A stretch of 15,493 nucleotides of DNA from assembly GCA_963805715.1 (NCBI GenBank), contig CAWDVK010000003.1, forward strand, positions 1 through 15,493. The letters run 5' to 3'. This stretch comes from CAWDVK01 sp963805715. GTDB taxonomy: Bacteria; Actinomycetota; Actinomycetes; Streptosporangiales; Streptosporangiaceae. Below are positions 7,445 through 13,894 of the stretch, piece after piece (within the stretch, counting starts at the first letter, position 1; each line of letters opens with the position of its first letter). The position numbers and the translations under genes were made by a program. Below the pieces are notes generated by a model. That model was not told where the DNA came from. It saw nothing but the letters and a program-made list of their open reading frames with translations, and did no database searches.

Positions 7445-7458
7445 CAGTTATTAGCCGG
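7445..7458 (-). repeat. Right terminal inverted repeat of the Tn554-like element
   Basis: CAGTTATTAGCCGG, the exact reverse complement of 4037-4050. On the minus strand it contributes a TAA codon that stops the interrupted transposase N-terminal half at 7451-7453. Confidence 0.85.
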
Positions 7459-8239
7459 GTAAGGGGGGCCGCCGCGGCGTGGAGTGGATCAGCTTGATGC
7501 CCAGCACCGCGCAGGCCCGCAGCAGCCACGAGTCGACGAAGGCGCTGCCGTTGTCGACGAAGGCCGACTCGGGGACGCCGCGGGAGGCCAGTGCCGGGCG
7601 CAGCGCGGCGGCCAGCCGGACGGTGTCCTCGCTGAACCCGAACCGGGCCGCCATCACCGCCCGTGACCTGTCATCGATGAACGCGAACAGGTAGGTTTTG
7701 CGGCCGGCGATGACCGGGCCGTGCAGCGCGTCGCCGGTCCAGATCTCGTTGCACCGGTCCGCCTCGAACCGGCCGAATACCCCGGCAGCCGGGATCGCGG
7801 CAGCGGCCGGCCGGTTCAGCTCCAGCCGCTCGAAGTGCCGCTGCACGGTCCGCTCGGACGGCGCCCAGCCGGCCTGGACGCGCAGGATCCGGGTGACCTG
7901 GGCTGCGGTGCGCTGCGGGTTCTCTTTCTTCAGCGCCGCCGCCAGCGCGAGCACCTCAGCCGGGGTCCGCGCGCTGACCCGGGCCGGGGACGGCACTAAC
8001 GCCTCGAACCCGCCGGCCCGCCAGTCCCGGACCCACCGGCGGATCGTCTGCTCCGACACGACGATCTTCTGCCCGGCCGGGCCGTCGTGCTCGCGGCCGG
8101 CCAGCTCGCGGACCAGCGCGCCGCGCTGCCCGGCCGATAGCTGCGGATCGGTCACGTCCTGGATCAGCTGGTAGCGGAACAACCCCGTCAGCCGGGCCCG
8201 CTCGGCCCGGCGGCGGGCTTCCTCAACTGCCTCAGCCAC
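7451..8239 (-). pseudogene. DDE (rve) transposase, N-terminal fragment with the first two catalytic Asp
   Basis: GTG start at 8239 with GGGAGGA about six bases upstream. Residues 61-80 (VSEQTIRRWVRDWRAGGFEA) are an HTH as in Mu/IS481-type transposases, and about 90-140 is a second HTH. The rve core begins near 155: EIWTGDALHG gives Asp170 and AFVDNGSAF gives Asp229. The true sequence runs to HSTPRRP (258); the last four residues, PLPG, and the stop belong to the Tn554-like end. Joined to QGKGKIE of the other fragment, the Glu becomes residue 265, 35 residues after Asp229: a DD(35)E enzyme. As it stands, the product lacks the Glu and should be inactive. Confidence 0.9.
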
Positions 8240-8306
8240 CTCATTCCTCCCTTTGATGCGGTTGCAGATAGTCCCGCACCGAAGGGTGGCCGCCAGAGCC
8301 CGCGGC

Positions 8307-8918
8307 TCACCAGGGGCAGCTGGTGTTGATCATCGGCACGGCTGCGCCGGGGCCCAGCAGCAGGCCGCAGGTGACCGCCGAGGCCAGCTCCCACGGCGAC
8401 AACGCAGACGCCGCGCCGGCCCAGCGCCGCGCCGCCGCGACCGCCGCGGCCACGATCGCGGTGACCGCGTCAGCTACCGCCGACCCGGACGGGCCGGGCA
8501 GCAGCGGATCAGGATCCAGCGCGCATGCCAGCACGGTGAACGCCGACCGCAGCGCCTCCGCCCGCACGGCGAACCGGCGCAGCCAGCCCCGCACCGTCGC
8601 CGCGGCCCGGCCCGCCCGCACGGCGATCGTCCGGCATCCCAGCCCGGCCGCCGCGCCCGCCAGCGCCGCGCCGATCACGGCGACTGAATCTGCCCTCCGG
8701 GCCAGCATCCAGGCAGGCAGTAACACGTGCGTCCGCCCGCAGCCACTGCAGATCGCCCGCCGCGGCCGGACCCGCCGGCCAGTCCCGTCGCCCAGCCGGA
8801 TCTCCCGGGCCCGGGCATGCCCCCACCCCCGCAGCCGGCCGCCGCATTCCGGGCACTCCAGCTGACCTCCGGCCAGCTGCCGCTCGACCTCAGCCCTGCC
8901 ATTGCCTACCGTGAGCAC
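8307..8918 (-). CDS. DUF6431-type zinc-finger/HTH protein of the outer transposon
   Basis: 203 residues from GTG at 8918, chosen because GGAGG stands six bases upstream; an open frame reaches further to 8963 but has no such signal. Cys22/Cys25 (ECPECGG) and Cys57/Cys60 (CSGCGRTH) make a Cys4 zinc finger. Residues about 79-118 (IAVRAGRAAATVRGWLRRF and before) form an HTH. The remainder is Ala-rich and helical. This resembles DUF6431 proteins, which I know as companions of rve transposase and ATPase genes in actinobacterial transposons. The role is unproven, probably end or target DNA recognition. It is 67 bases upstream of the transposase and very probably shares its transcript. Unlike its partners, it is uninterrupted. 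Confidence 0.75.
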   Translation of the reverse strand: MLTVGNGRAEVERQLAGGQLECPECGGRLRGWGHARAREIRLGDGTGRRVRPRRAICSGCGRTHVLLPAWMLARRADSVAVIGAALAGAAAGLGCRTIAVRAGRAAATVRGWLRRFAVRAEALRSAFTVLACALDPDPLLPGPSGSAVADAVTAIVAAAVAAARRWAGAASALSPWELASAVTCGLLLGPGAAVPMINTSCPW

Positions 8919-8940
8919 AGGGTGCCTCCGCGCACCTAGT

Positions 8941-8981
8941 GGCCCTCCCGGCGGCTCGGCCAAAAGACGACCGGGAGGGCC
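8941..8981 (-). promoter_or_regulatory. Stem-loop in the leader of the outer transposon operon
   Basis: GGCCCTCCCGG (8941-8951) and CCGGGAGGGCC (8971-8981) are perfect 11-bp complements with a 19-base spacer, between the inferred transposon end and the start at 8918. No T-run follows on the minus strand, so it is not a simple terminator. It may be a binding site for the transposase or the zinc-finger protein, or a structure that keeps out transcripts entering from outside. Confidence 0.5.
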
Positions 8982-9019
8982 CGCCTCTACCAGTCGTGCT
9001 CACGTTGTCGTCGGACACG

Positions 9020-9046
9020 AAAAAAGGCAACCCGGATCCGGTTGCC
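9020..9046 (-). terminator. Rho-independent terminator just outside the transposon end
   Basis: On the minus strand: GGCAACC, loop GGATCCG, GGTTGCC, then six T residues (9025-9020). The stem is 7 bp and perfect. It would end a transcript coming from the right, yet no minus-strand gene is recognisable between 9047 and about 9180. It is either the relic of a lost gene or a bidirectional boundary. The proposed transposon terminus (9017) lies two bases beyond the T-run. Confidence 0.65.
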
Positions 9047-9184
9047 CACGCCACGCCCAGAACCGATGACGCTCGCTCAAAGAGCGCGCTCATACGGAGC
9101 GACGCTCAACAGCAGGATCGGCCAGCGGGATCTGGTCATGAAGTCCGGTACGGTTTGCAGGCCAGGCAGATCAGAGGCGGCTAG

Positions 9185-9301
9185 ATGGCGCACAGGGACT
9201 GGGACGTGGTGGTTGTCGCTCACCGCGGGATTGTGTCCGGGTTCCCGGAGAACACGCTCGCGGCGTATCGCCAGGCGATCGTGATGGGCTTCAGCGCGAT
9301 C
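9185..9301 (+). pseudogene. Glycerophosphodiester phosphodiesterase (GDPD), N-terminal scrap
   Basis: ATG at 9185 opens MAHRDWDVVVVAHRGIVSGF and then PENTLAAYRQAIVMGFSAI. The HRG motif (catalytic His-Arg) and the PENTL-x-A motif (metal-binding Glu) are the hallmark start of GDPD enzymes, which hydrolyse glycerophosphodiesters to glycerol-3-phosphate and an alcohol. Homology stops after about 39 residues of a usual 230-260, just before the expected EIDVR metal-binding motif. The frame then runs into the upstream region of the next gene, ending at 9412. The scrap shows a deletion with a sharp breakpoint near 9297-9302. It lacks most of the barrel and cannot be active. Confidence 0.75.
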
Positions 9302-9326
9302 CGTGCCGGGTCAGAAGGGAGAAGTC

Positions 9327-10090
9327 ATGCCTACTTTCGCCCGGTCCAGCGACCTGCGGGGAGCGGAGTTCGTCGGCGCGGACCTGCGTGGCGCCCGGTT
9401 CGTCGAGGCTGACCTGTCCGGGGTCGTGATGCGCGGAGTCCAGGTGGAGGGGGCGGACATCGACGCACCATTTCTCTTCGACGGCAAGAGCCCTTGCGCG
9501 TCAACGGCGTCGATGTGGTCCCGCTCGTCGAGGCTGAACTCAACCGCCGCTTTCCCGGCCGAGCCGACCGGCGCGCCGCAGATCCGGATGGCCTGCGCGC
9601 GGCCTGGGCTGCGCTCGAGCGCAACTGGACGGCCACCCTCGAGAGCGTCGCGGCGATGCCGGCTGGCACAGTCGACGTCTCGGTGCGCGGCGAGTGGTCG
9701 TTTGCCCAGACGCTGCGGCACCTGGTCCTGGCCACGGACATGTGGCTGGGCCGTGCGGTCCTTGAGATCAAACAGCCGTTCCACCCCATCGGTCTCACGG
9801 ACACAGGCACCGAGGCAGACGGCTTGGACATGTCGATCTTCGTGACTGTTACACCGTCGTATTCCGAGGTGCTCGAAGCCCGGGCGGGCCGCACCGCGAT
9901 GGTGCGCGAGTTCCTCGCCAGCGGCACATCAGGGGAGCTGGCTGCAACCCGCATGAACCCGCACAATCCCGAATACCCGGAGACCACCCTCTCCTGCCTG
10001 CACGTGATCCTCAACGAGGAGTGGGAGCACCACCGCTACGCCGTACGTGACCTCGACGCGATCGAGGCGAAATACGACGCCCGGCGCTAG
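9327..10090 (+). pseudogene. Pentapeptide-repeat/DinB-like protein with a frameshift near 9491
   Basis: ATG at 9327 (GGGAGA four bases upstream) starts MPTFARSSDLRGAEFVGADL, a short run of A(D/E)(L/F)xG pentapeptides. At FLFDGKS the frame changes: the next part, LRVNGVDVVPLVEAELNRRF, continues in another frame from TTG at 9494 to the stop at 10090. Removing the two bases at 9492-9493, or adding one, joins the parts. The second part (198 residues) is a DinB-type four-helix bundle with WSFAQTLRHLVLATDMW and HVILNEEWEHHRY supplying possible metal-binding His residues. DinB-superfamily proteins are often thiol-dependent metalloenzymes; the substrate here is unknown. It is either a real lesion or a sequencing error; the second half could also be made alone from TTG 9494. 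Confidence 0.75.
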
Positions 10091-10585
10091 CTGGCCGGGC
10101 AGCAAGATCACCGTGAGCCCTGTGGGCTGACAGCAGAAGTGACAGCAACGACAGCCCAGCATGGCCCCACCGAACTCGGGCCAACATGCATCGGCCGGGA
10201 TGCCAGAGCGCCACGAGTCGGCGTTGGCCAGAGCTGATAAGGACGAGGTCACCTGGTCGCGGCTGTAGCCAACGGTGCTGCCAACGCAGCCGACAGCGGC
10301 AGACATAGACCGGCCGCCGCAGAACTGGAGCCGAGGTCTTGGCGGTCCCTGGACGCTTCCGGACGGTCCGCCCATTGCTACGGATCAGATGCTCGGCCGC
10401 CCTAGGGTTGGCCCTACTGCGGGTGCCATCGCCGCGCACACTTGAAAGCTGGTGGGCCAGCTAGTCATCGGTCGATGCACTCCCGCAGTCCGCGTCAAGG
10501 CCGCCTAGGCGGGCTGAGTGACCAACTGCGTGACAACCACGACGGCGGCGGGCACACAACCGCGGACGCCCACGGACAACACGCC
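10091..10585. other. Intergenic stretch, no recognisable gene
   Basis: I see no convincing gene. Open frames on both strands show no known motif. Structures present: AGCTGG-TGGG-CCAGCT (10447-10462) and the perfect palindrome CCGCCTAGGCGG (10501-10512), both upstream of the permease. A GACAGCA-rich segment (about 10128-10153) partly resembles one after the permease (11455-11474). The frame that runs into the permease from TTG 10442 has no protein-like features before ATG 10586. It may hold relics of deleted genes, including the missing ABC ATPase. Confidence 0.5.
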
Positions 10586-11458
10586 ATGACTTCGTTGGCC
10601 TCTGGGCAGCGGTCGGTGGTCGGCAGCGGGTCGTGGCCCGCCAGGTGCGGCGGTCTGCTGCTGAGCGAGTGGACGAAGATCCGCTCCGTGCGGTCCACCA
10701 TCTGGACGCTGATCGTGTTCGTGCCAGGAATGGTCGCGCTCAGCGCGCTGGGCGCCCGCGTGGCAGCGCACCGCGGCCCTAACCCTCCCCCCGGGAGGGT
10801 TAGGGCCGACCCGCTCAGCTACATCCTCGGCTTTCCTCTGGCGGCGGGTCCGCTCGGCAGCGGGCTGGCGGCGGGTCCGCTCGCTATCTGCGTGCTGGGT
10901 GTGCTCGTGATCACCAGCGAGTACTCGTCGGGGACGATCCGGGCCTCGATACTGGCCGCGCCGCGCCGTAACCCCATCCTGGCCGCGAAATGCGCGGTCT
11001 TCGCGGCGCTGGTGTTCGTCATCTCCGAGATCGTCGTGTTCAGCGCCTTCTTCATCGGCAGCGCGATCGTGGCTGGTGACCACATCACCCTGTCGCTGGG
11101 CCAGCCGAATGTGATCCGCGCCCTGATTGGCTCGGGCCTGTACCTCAGCGTGCTCGGCCTGTTCGCGCTGGCCATCGGCACCATGATCCGGCGCACGGCG
11201 GGCGCCATCGCCGCGGTGATCGGCCTGGTCCTGGTGATCTCCAATCTCAACGTGCTGCCGCCCGACAGCTGGGGTGGCCACCTCTACGCCTATTTGCCGA
11301 CCGTCGCGGGCATGCTGATCACCAATGACAAGCCCCAGGCGGGCGCGCTGCTTTCAGCGTGGCAAGGAATCGGTGTGTTCTGCGGTTGGACCGCGCTGCT
11401 GCTAGCCGCGGGAGCCTGGCTGCTGCGCCGCCGCGACGCCCACACAGGCGGACGCTGA
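10586..11458 (+). CDS. ABC-2 type transporter permease without an adjacent ATPase
   Basis: 290 residues from ATG 10586; an earlier TTG (10442) adds 48 residues unlike the family. LLSEWTKIRSVRSTIWTL is the standard opening of actinobacterial ABC-2 permeases, followed by TM1. ICVLGVLVITSEYSSGTIRA is the most conserved family segment. Further membrane helices are near residues 140-160, 185-210, 215-235 and 265-283, ending LLRRRDA. Such permeases pair with a DrrA-like ATPase, normally just upstream; none is in the window, so the partner is lost or encoded elsewhere. Between TM1 and TM2 the gene carries a perfect 15-bp palindrome (residues GPNPPPGRV) and a 27-bp in-frame duplication (LAAGPL twice), both unusual for the family. 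The reading frame is intact. Confidence 0.85.
   Translation: MTSLASGQRSVVGSGSWPARCGGLLLSEWTKIRSVRSTIWTLIVFVPGMVALSALGARVAAHRGPNPPPGRVRADPLSYILGFPLAAGPLGSGLAAGPLAICVLGVLVITSEYSSGTIRASILAAPRRNPILAAKCAVFAALVFVISEIVVFSAFFIGSAIVAGDHITLSLGQPNVIRALIGSGLYLSVLGLFALAIGTMIRRTAGAIAAVIGLVLVISNLNVLPPDSWGGHLYAYLPTVAGMLITNDKPQAGALLSAWQGIGVFCGWTALLLAAGAWLLRRRDAHTGGR
10775..10807. repeat. Perfect 15-bp palindrome within the permease gene
   Basis: GGCCCTAACCCTCCC (10775-10789), loop CCC, then GGGAGGGTTAGGGCC (10793-10807). It keeps the reading frame and encodes RGPNPPPGRVRA between the first two membrane helices. It has the look of an inserted REP/MITE-like palindromic element rather than evolved protein sequence. 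Confidence 0.75.
10838..10883 (+). repeat. 27-bp in-frame tandem duplication in the permease gene
   Basis: CTGGCGGCGGGTCCGCTCG occurs at 10838-10856 and again at 10865-10883, a period of 27 bases. It gives the peptide LAAGPLGSG/LAAGPLAIC. Because the period is nine codons, the frame survives. Nineteen of the 27 positions are identical in sequence, suggesting a fairly recent slippage event. Confidence 0.75.
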
Positions 11459-11492
11459 CAGCAATAACAGCAACATCGCCGCGAACCGCAGG

Positions 11493-11565
11493 ACTGGAGC
11501 GCGGCCAGTCGACGCGGATCACGATCGAGTCGAACAGCTGATCCACGGTGAGTGCCTGGATCCCG
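11493..11565 (-). pseudogene. Scrap resembling the alkyl sulfatase C-terminal region
   Basis: The minus strand encodes IQALTVDQLFDSIVIRVDWP. This closely resembles the segment before the C-terminal (SCP2-like) domain of metallo-beta-lactamase-fold alkyl sulfatases, which reads like ALTVDQLFDS(I/L)AIR(V/L)DGP. Nothing before or after it matches in the same frame, and no complete gene fits in the 221-base gap between the permease and the cupin gene. I read it as a remnant of about 25 codons. The match is from memory of one short motif. Confidence 0.45.
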
Positions 11566-11679
11566 GACCGGGGCCCCAAGGGACTGGAATTGCTGGCGCG
11601 TCGTGCGGTTCACCCGGGTGCCCACGCGTAATCGCCTAGTGGTTTCAGGCCTGGCTTCGGCATCAGGCGCGGTGCGGCC

Positions 11680-12267
11680 TCATCCGGCATCTGGGGTCTG
11701 GCTGTCCCAGTGGTCGTAGTAGGGGCGTATGCCGAAGGCCTTGGCCAGTGCCCATAGCGGCGGGAGCATGAGGTTCTGTGCCCAGATCGGAGGCGAGGTG
11801 ACCCGGCTTTCGTGGCGGAAGTGCCAGAAGGTGGCGCCAAGCTGGAGCGGGTTTTTGGGTGCGCCCCTGGGGGTGGTATGGCCGTCGGCGACCAGGCCGG
11901 CGAAGGCCTCGTGCAGTTCCTTGGCGTGCAGGGCTGGGCGAAGTTCGACGATGCCCTCGATCTCGCCCGGCCCGGGGTTTCCCTCCGAATGCGGAACGCC
12001 GGCAGGCACGATGATCGTCTCGCCGGCTCCGGCGACTAGTTCCTTGCCGTTGAGGGTGAAGTGAGCTTCGCCGGTCAGGATGGTGAAGCGCTCTTCCTGG
12101 CGGGGGTGGATGTGCTCGGTGATGGTGCCCCCGGGCACGCTGCGCCAGCTGAACCGGACGAGCTGACCGTTGCTGTCCTGAGCGGTGGCCGTGTACTGGA
12201 TCCATTCGCCGGTGGCGGGGTTGAAGAAAGGCCGGAAGCTGGTCGCGGGGCTGTCTGTCTGATGCAT
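11680..12267 (-). CDS. Cupin-domain protein
   Basis: 195 residues, ATG at 12267, five bases after the stop of the membrane-protein gene, so it is the third gene of the operon. The cupin motif 1 is clear: GGTITEHIHPRQEERFTILT with His52, His54 and Glu58/59 as metal ligands. Motif 2 is AGVPHSEGNPG with His93. The C-terminal 80 residues (LRPALHAKELHEAFAGLV, then AFGIRPYYDHW) match the extended single-domain cupins found in actinobacteria beside SDR or oxidoreductase genes. Cupins of this type may be dioxygenases, isomerases or small-molecule binders; substrate and metal cannot be told. It is intact. Confidence 0.88.
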   Translation of the reverse strand: MHQTDSPATSFRPFFNPATGEWIQYTATAQDSNGQLVRFSWRSVPGGTITEHIHPRQEERFTILTGEAHFTLNGKELVAGAGETIIVPAGVPHSEGNPGPGEIEGIVELRPALHAKELHEAFAGLVADGHTTPRGAPKNPLQLGATFWHFRHESRVTSPPIWAQNLMLPPLWALAKAFGIRPYYDHWDSQTPDAG

Positions 12268-12272
12268 GACCG

Positions 12273-12947
12273 TCAGGCTTTCGTGCTGAGCCTGGCCTGG
12301 CCTGGCGAGCTCGAGTGGCGGATGCCCGCGAGGTCGCGGAAGCCCGCCGCGGCTGTGCCCAGGAGCAGGACGCCGGCGGCGATGCCGGTGGTCACTTCGA
12401 GCGCTGAGCCCGACATGGTGGCGACGAGAACTACTGGCCCTGCGGTCATCATCCAGCCGACCAGGCGGTAGCGGGGGATGTGGACGAGGTGGTCGAGGTA
12501 CAGCAGCAGCGGGCCGATCGTGATCACGATGGACGGCAGCACCCAGTCGGAGCGGCCGGCAGCGATCACGATGACGGGCAGCACGAAGGCCGCAGCCAGC
12601 TCAAGGATGGTGGCAATTGTCACCGACCGCTCAATCCGCCTGGCTTCCCGGCCTGCGGGCCGGGGTGCGGTGCCGGCCGTGACCCTGATGGCGTAGGTGA
12701 ACACGCCGATCACGGCGACGCCGGATATGGCGACTAGTACGTCTTCGGCGCGGCCGCCGATTGCCAGGCTCGCGCGCACCAGCCAGAAGGCTGCGAAGGC
12801 GGCCTGGATGAGCCCGCCGATGCGCCGCACCCGCCTTGACCATGCCTCGACCGGGGGCTGAGCGGCGCTGGTCGCCGCCGGTGGAGTTGGCACGGCGATC
12901 GATGGAGTTGTCATGGCGGTTACCGCCTCAGGCCTGGTTGTTGTCAT
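12273..12947 (-). CDS. Six-helix membrane protein of unknown function
   Basis: 224 residues from ATG 12947, which overlaps the stop of the SDR gene (ATGA), so it is translationally coupled; an internal ATG at residue 12 is an alternative start. The first 35 residues are Thr/Pro/Ala-rich and soluble. Six hydrophobic segments follow at about 43-60, 69-88, 108-130, 137-155, 163-180 and 182-202, with positively charged loops around 95-107 and 157-162. There are no catalytic or transporter motifs that I recognise. Its position between an SDR enzyme and a cupin suggests an accessory membrane role in the same pathway, but that rests on gene order alone. Confidence 0.85.
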   Translation of the reverse strand: MTTTRPEAVTAMTTPSIAVPTPPAATSAAQPPVEAWSRRVRRIGGLIQAAFAAFWLVRASLAIGGRAEDVLVAISGVAVIGVFTYAIRVTAGTAPRPAGREARRIERSVTIATILELAAAFVLPVIVIAAGRSDWVLPSIVITIGPLLLYLDHLVHIPRYRLVGWMMTAGPVVLVATMSGSALEVTTGIAAGVLLLGTAAAGFRDLAGIRHSSSPGQARLSTKA

Positions 12948-13894
12948 GGCGTACTCGGCCGGGTTCGGTACCAGGTGACGGTCGCGGCGATGGCGGCGGC
13001 CAGCGGGGTGCCGGCGGCTCCGAAGACGGACTCGTACTTGCTGGTGTCGAGGACGAAGGGCTCGTCGAACTGGTAGGACATCTCGGCCAGCTCCCGCAGC
13101 ATCGGGTTCACCAGTCCCAGGGCGCGCAGGGCTAGCCTGGGCACCGACCGGATGGCCACAGGGTGCCCGACCTGGCCGGCCAGCAGATCGAGGAAGGCCC
13201 GGGTCGTGACGGTCTGCGGGACGGGCAGGTGCCACACCTGTCCGGCGGCACGAGGGTCGGTGCCGAGCGTGGCCAGGCCGGCGGCGATGTCGGGAACGTA
13301 GCTATAGGTGTGCGGCAGGTCAGGGTTGCCGATGAAATCAGCGCGCCGGCCGGCCAGGGCGTTGCCGAAGACCCGCTCGCCCAGCGTGGAGCCCTGGGTG
13401 ACGCCGGCGCCGAAGAAGTCCGAGGCCCTGCCGATGGCGACCCGGACCCGGCCCGCATCGGCGGCGGCCAGCAGCTCGGCGGTCATGGCCGCCCTGGTCC
13501 GGCCCTTGACCGTCGTGGCGGCCAGCGGCAGGTTCTCGGTCATCGGCCTGCCGCCGGTCGGGCCGTAGCCGTAGAGGTTCTCCAGGGTGACAAGGAGCGC
13601 GCCGGAGTGCTCGGCGGCGGCCAGCACGCCTCGCTGCAGCGGCGGGAAGAGTTCCGGCCACTGGGTGTAAGGGGCGTTGAGGCACTGGTAGATGACCGAT
13701 GCGCCCTTGGCCGCGTCCGCGGCTGCCTCGGGGTCGGTGACATCCGCGGCCCGCCAGTCGGCGCCGTCGGCCAGCGCGCGCGGCCGGGCCCGTGACACTG
13801 TCCGGACCGCTATGCCCAGCCCGGTGAGGTGCGCGGCCAGGGCGCTCCCGACCTGGCCGGTCCCGAATACCACGTGCAGTCGATCCTCACCCAT
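12944..13894 (-). CDS. NAD(P)-dependent SDR-type epimerase/dehydrogenase
   Basis: 316 residues; ATG at 13894 preceded by AAAGGA at a normal distance. HVVFGTGQVGSALAAHL holds the Rossmann GxGxxG loop (residues 11-16), with DVTDPEAA after beta-4 and the conserved region LENLYGYGPTGGRPMTE near 104-120. Lys130 (TTVKGRTRAAM) may act with Tyr108 or Tyr110, although the usual YxxxK spacing is not seen, so it is an extended, atypical SDR in the NAD-dependent epimerase/dehydratase family. The substrate is unknown. It is first in a three-gene operon with the membrane protein and cupin. It faces the HTH regulator across 183 bases, the usual arrangement for a regulator-controlled oxidoreductase. Confidence 0.88.
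   Translation of the reverse strand: MGEDRLHVVFGTGQVGSALAAHLTGLGIAVRTVSRARPRALADGADWRAADVTDPEAAADAAKGASVIYQCLNAPYTQWPELFPPLQRGVLAAAEHSGALLVTLENLYGYGPTGGRPMTENLPLAATTVKGRTRAAMTAELLAAADAGRVRVAIGRASDFFGAGVTQGSTLGERVFGNALAGRRADFIGNPDLPHTYSYVPDIAAGLATLGTDPRAAGQVWHLPVPQTVTTRAFLDLLAGQVGHPVAIRSVPRLALRALGLVNPMLRELAEMSYQFDEPFVLDTSKYESVFGAAGTPLAAAIAATVTWYRTRPSTP

Larger units (their letters stand above)
4031..7466 (-). mobile_element. Tn554-like element (tnpA-tnpB-tnpC, no cargo) inserted in the transposase gene
   Basis: Between the two transposase halves lies a minus-strand operon of two tyrosine recombinases (about 373 and 646 residues) and a small HTH/coiled-coil protein (97 residues). This is the order and approximate sizes of TnpA, TnpB and TnpC in Tn554-family elements. 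A perfect 14-bp inverted repeat marks the ends (4037-4050 and 7445-7458). Outside the repeats are six-base segments that differ between the ends (GGTTAT left; GTAAGG right), consistent with the variable spacer known from Tn554 and the absence of a target duplication. The exact border is uncertain by a few bases because the lost proline codon of the target may have been CCC or CCG. The three genes fill almost the whole element. Confidence 0.88.
1..9017 (-). mobile_element. Outer DDE transposon (DUF6431 / rve transposase / AAA ATPase), interrupted twice; left end outside the window
   Basis: Three minus-strand genes in transposition-module order: a Cys4 zinc-finger/HTH protein (8307-8918), a DDE transposase (8239 down to 3379, split) and an AAA ATPase (3382 down past 1, split). 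The transposase and ATPase overlap by 4 bases (GTGA at 3379-3382). This organisation resembles Mu/TniA-TniB-like transposons, in which the ATPase assists target choice. The right end is proposed at 9017 because the minus strand there starts TGTCCGACGACA, a TGT terminus typical of Tn7/Tn5053-like ends, and because an unrelated terminator starts immediately outside. The end is an inference: the other terminus, needed to confirm the inverted repeat and the target duplication, is not in the window. The element should be inactive, since both core genes are broken by insertions. Confidence 0.75.

Noticed and set aside
7410..7529. Upstream extension of tnpA to 7529
   Set aside because: It crosses the terminal repeat and reads the transposase gene out of frame; the tnpA start must be inside the element.
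9047..9184. Possible tRNA or minus-strand gene ahead of the terminator
   Set aside because: No cloverleaf, no T-arm consensus and no protein-like frame; only the terminator is convincing.
10128..11476. Two similar GACAGCA-rich segments (about 10128-10153 and 11455-11474) after the DinB and permease genes
   Set aside because: The match is short and interrupted (GCTGACAGCA plus ACAGCAAC). It could be a relic of an integrase tail or a repeat, but it is too weak to call.
12273..13235. 320-residue version of the membrane protein
   Set aside because: Its first 96 residues are an out-of-frame reading of the SDR gene; ATG 12947 overlaps the SDR stop and precedes the membrane helices.
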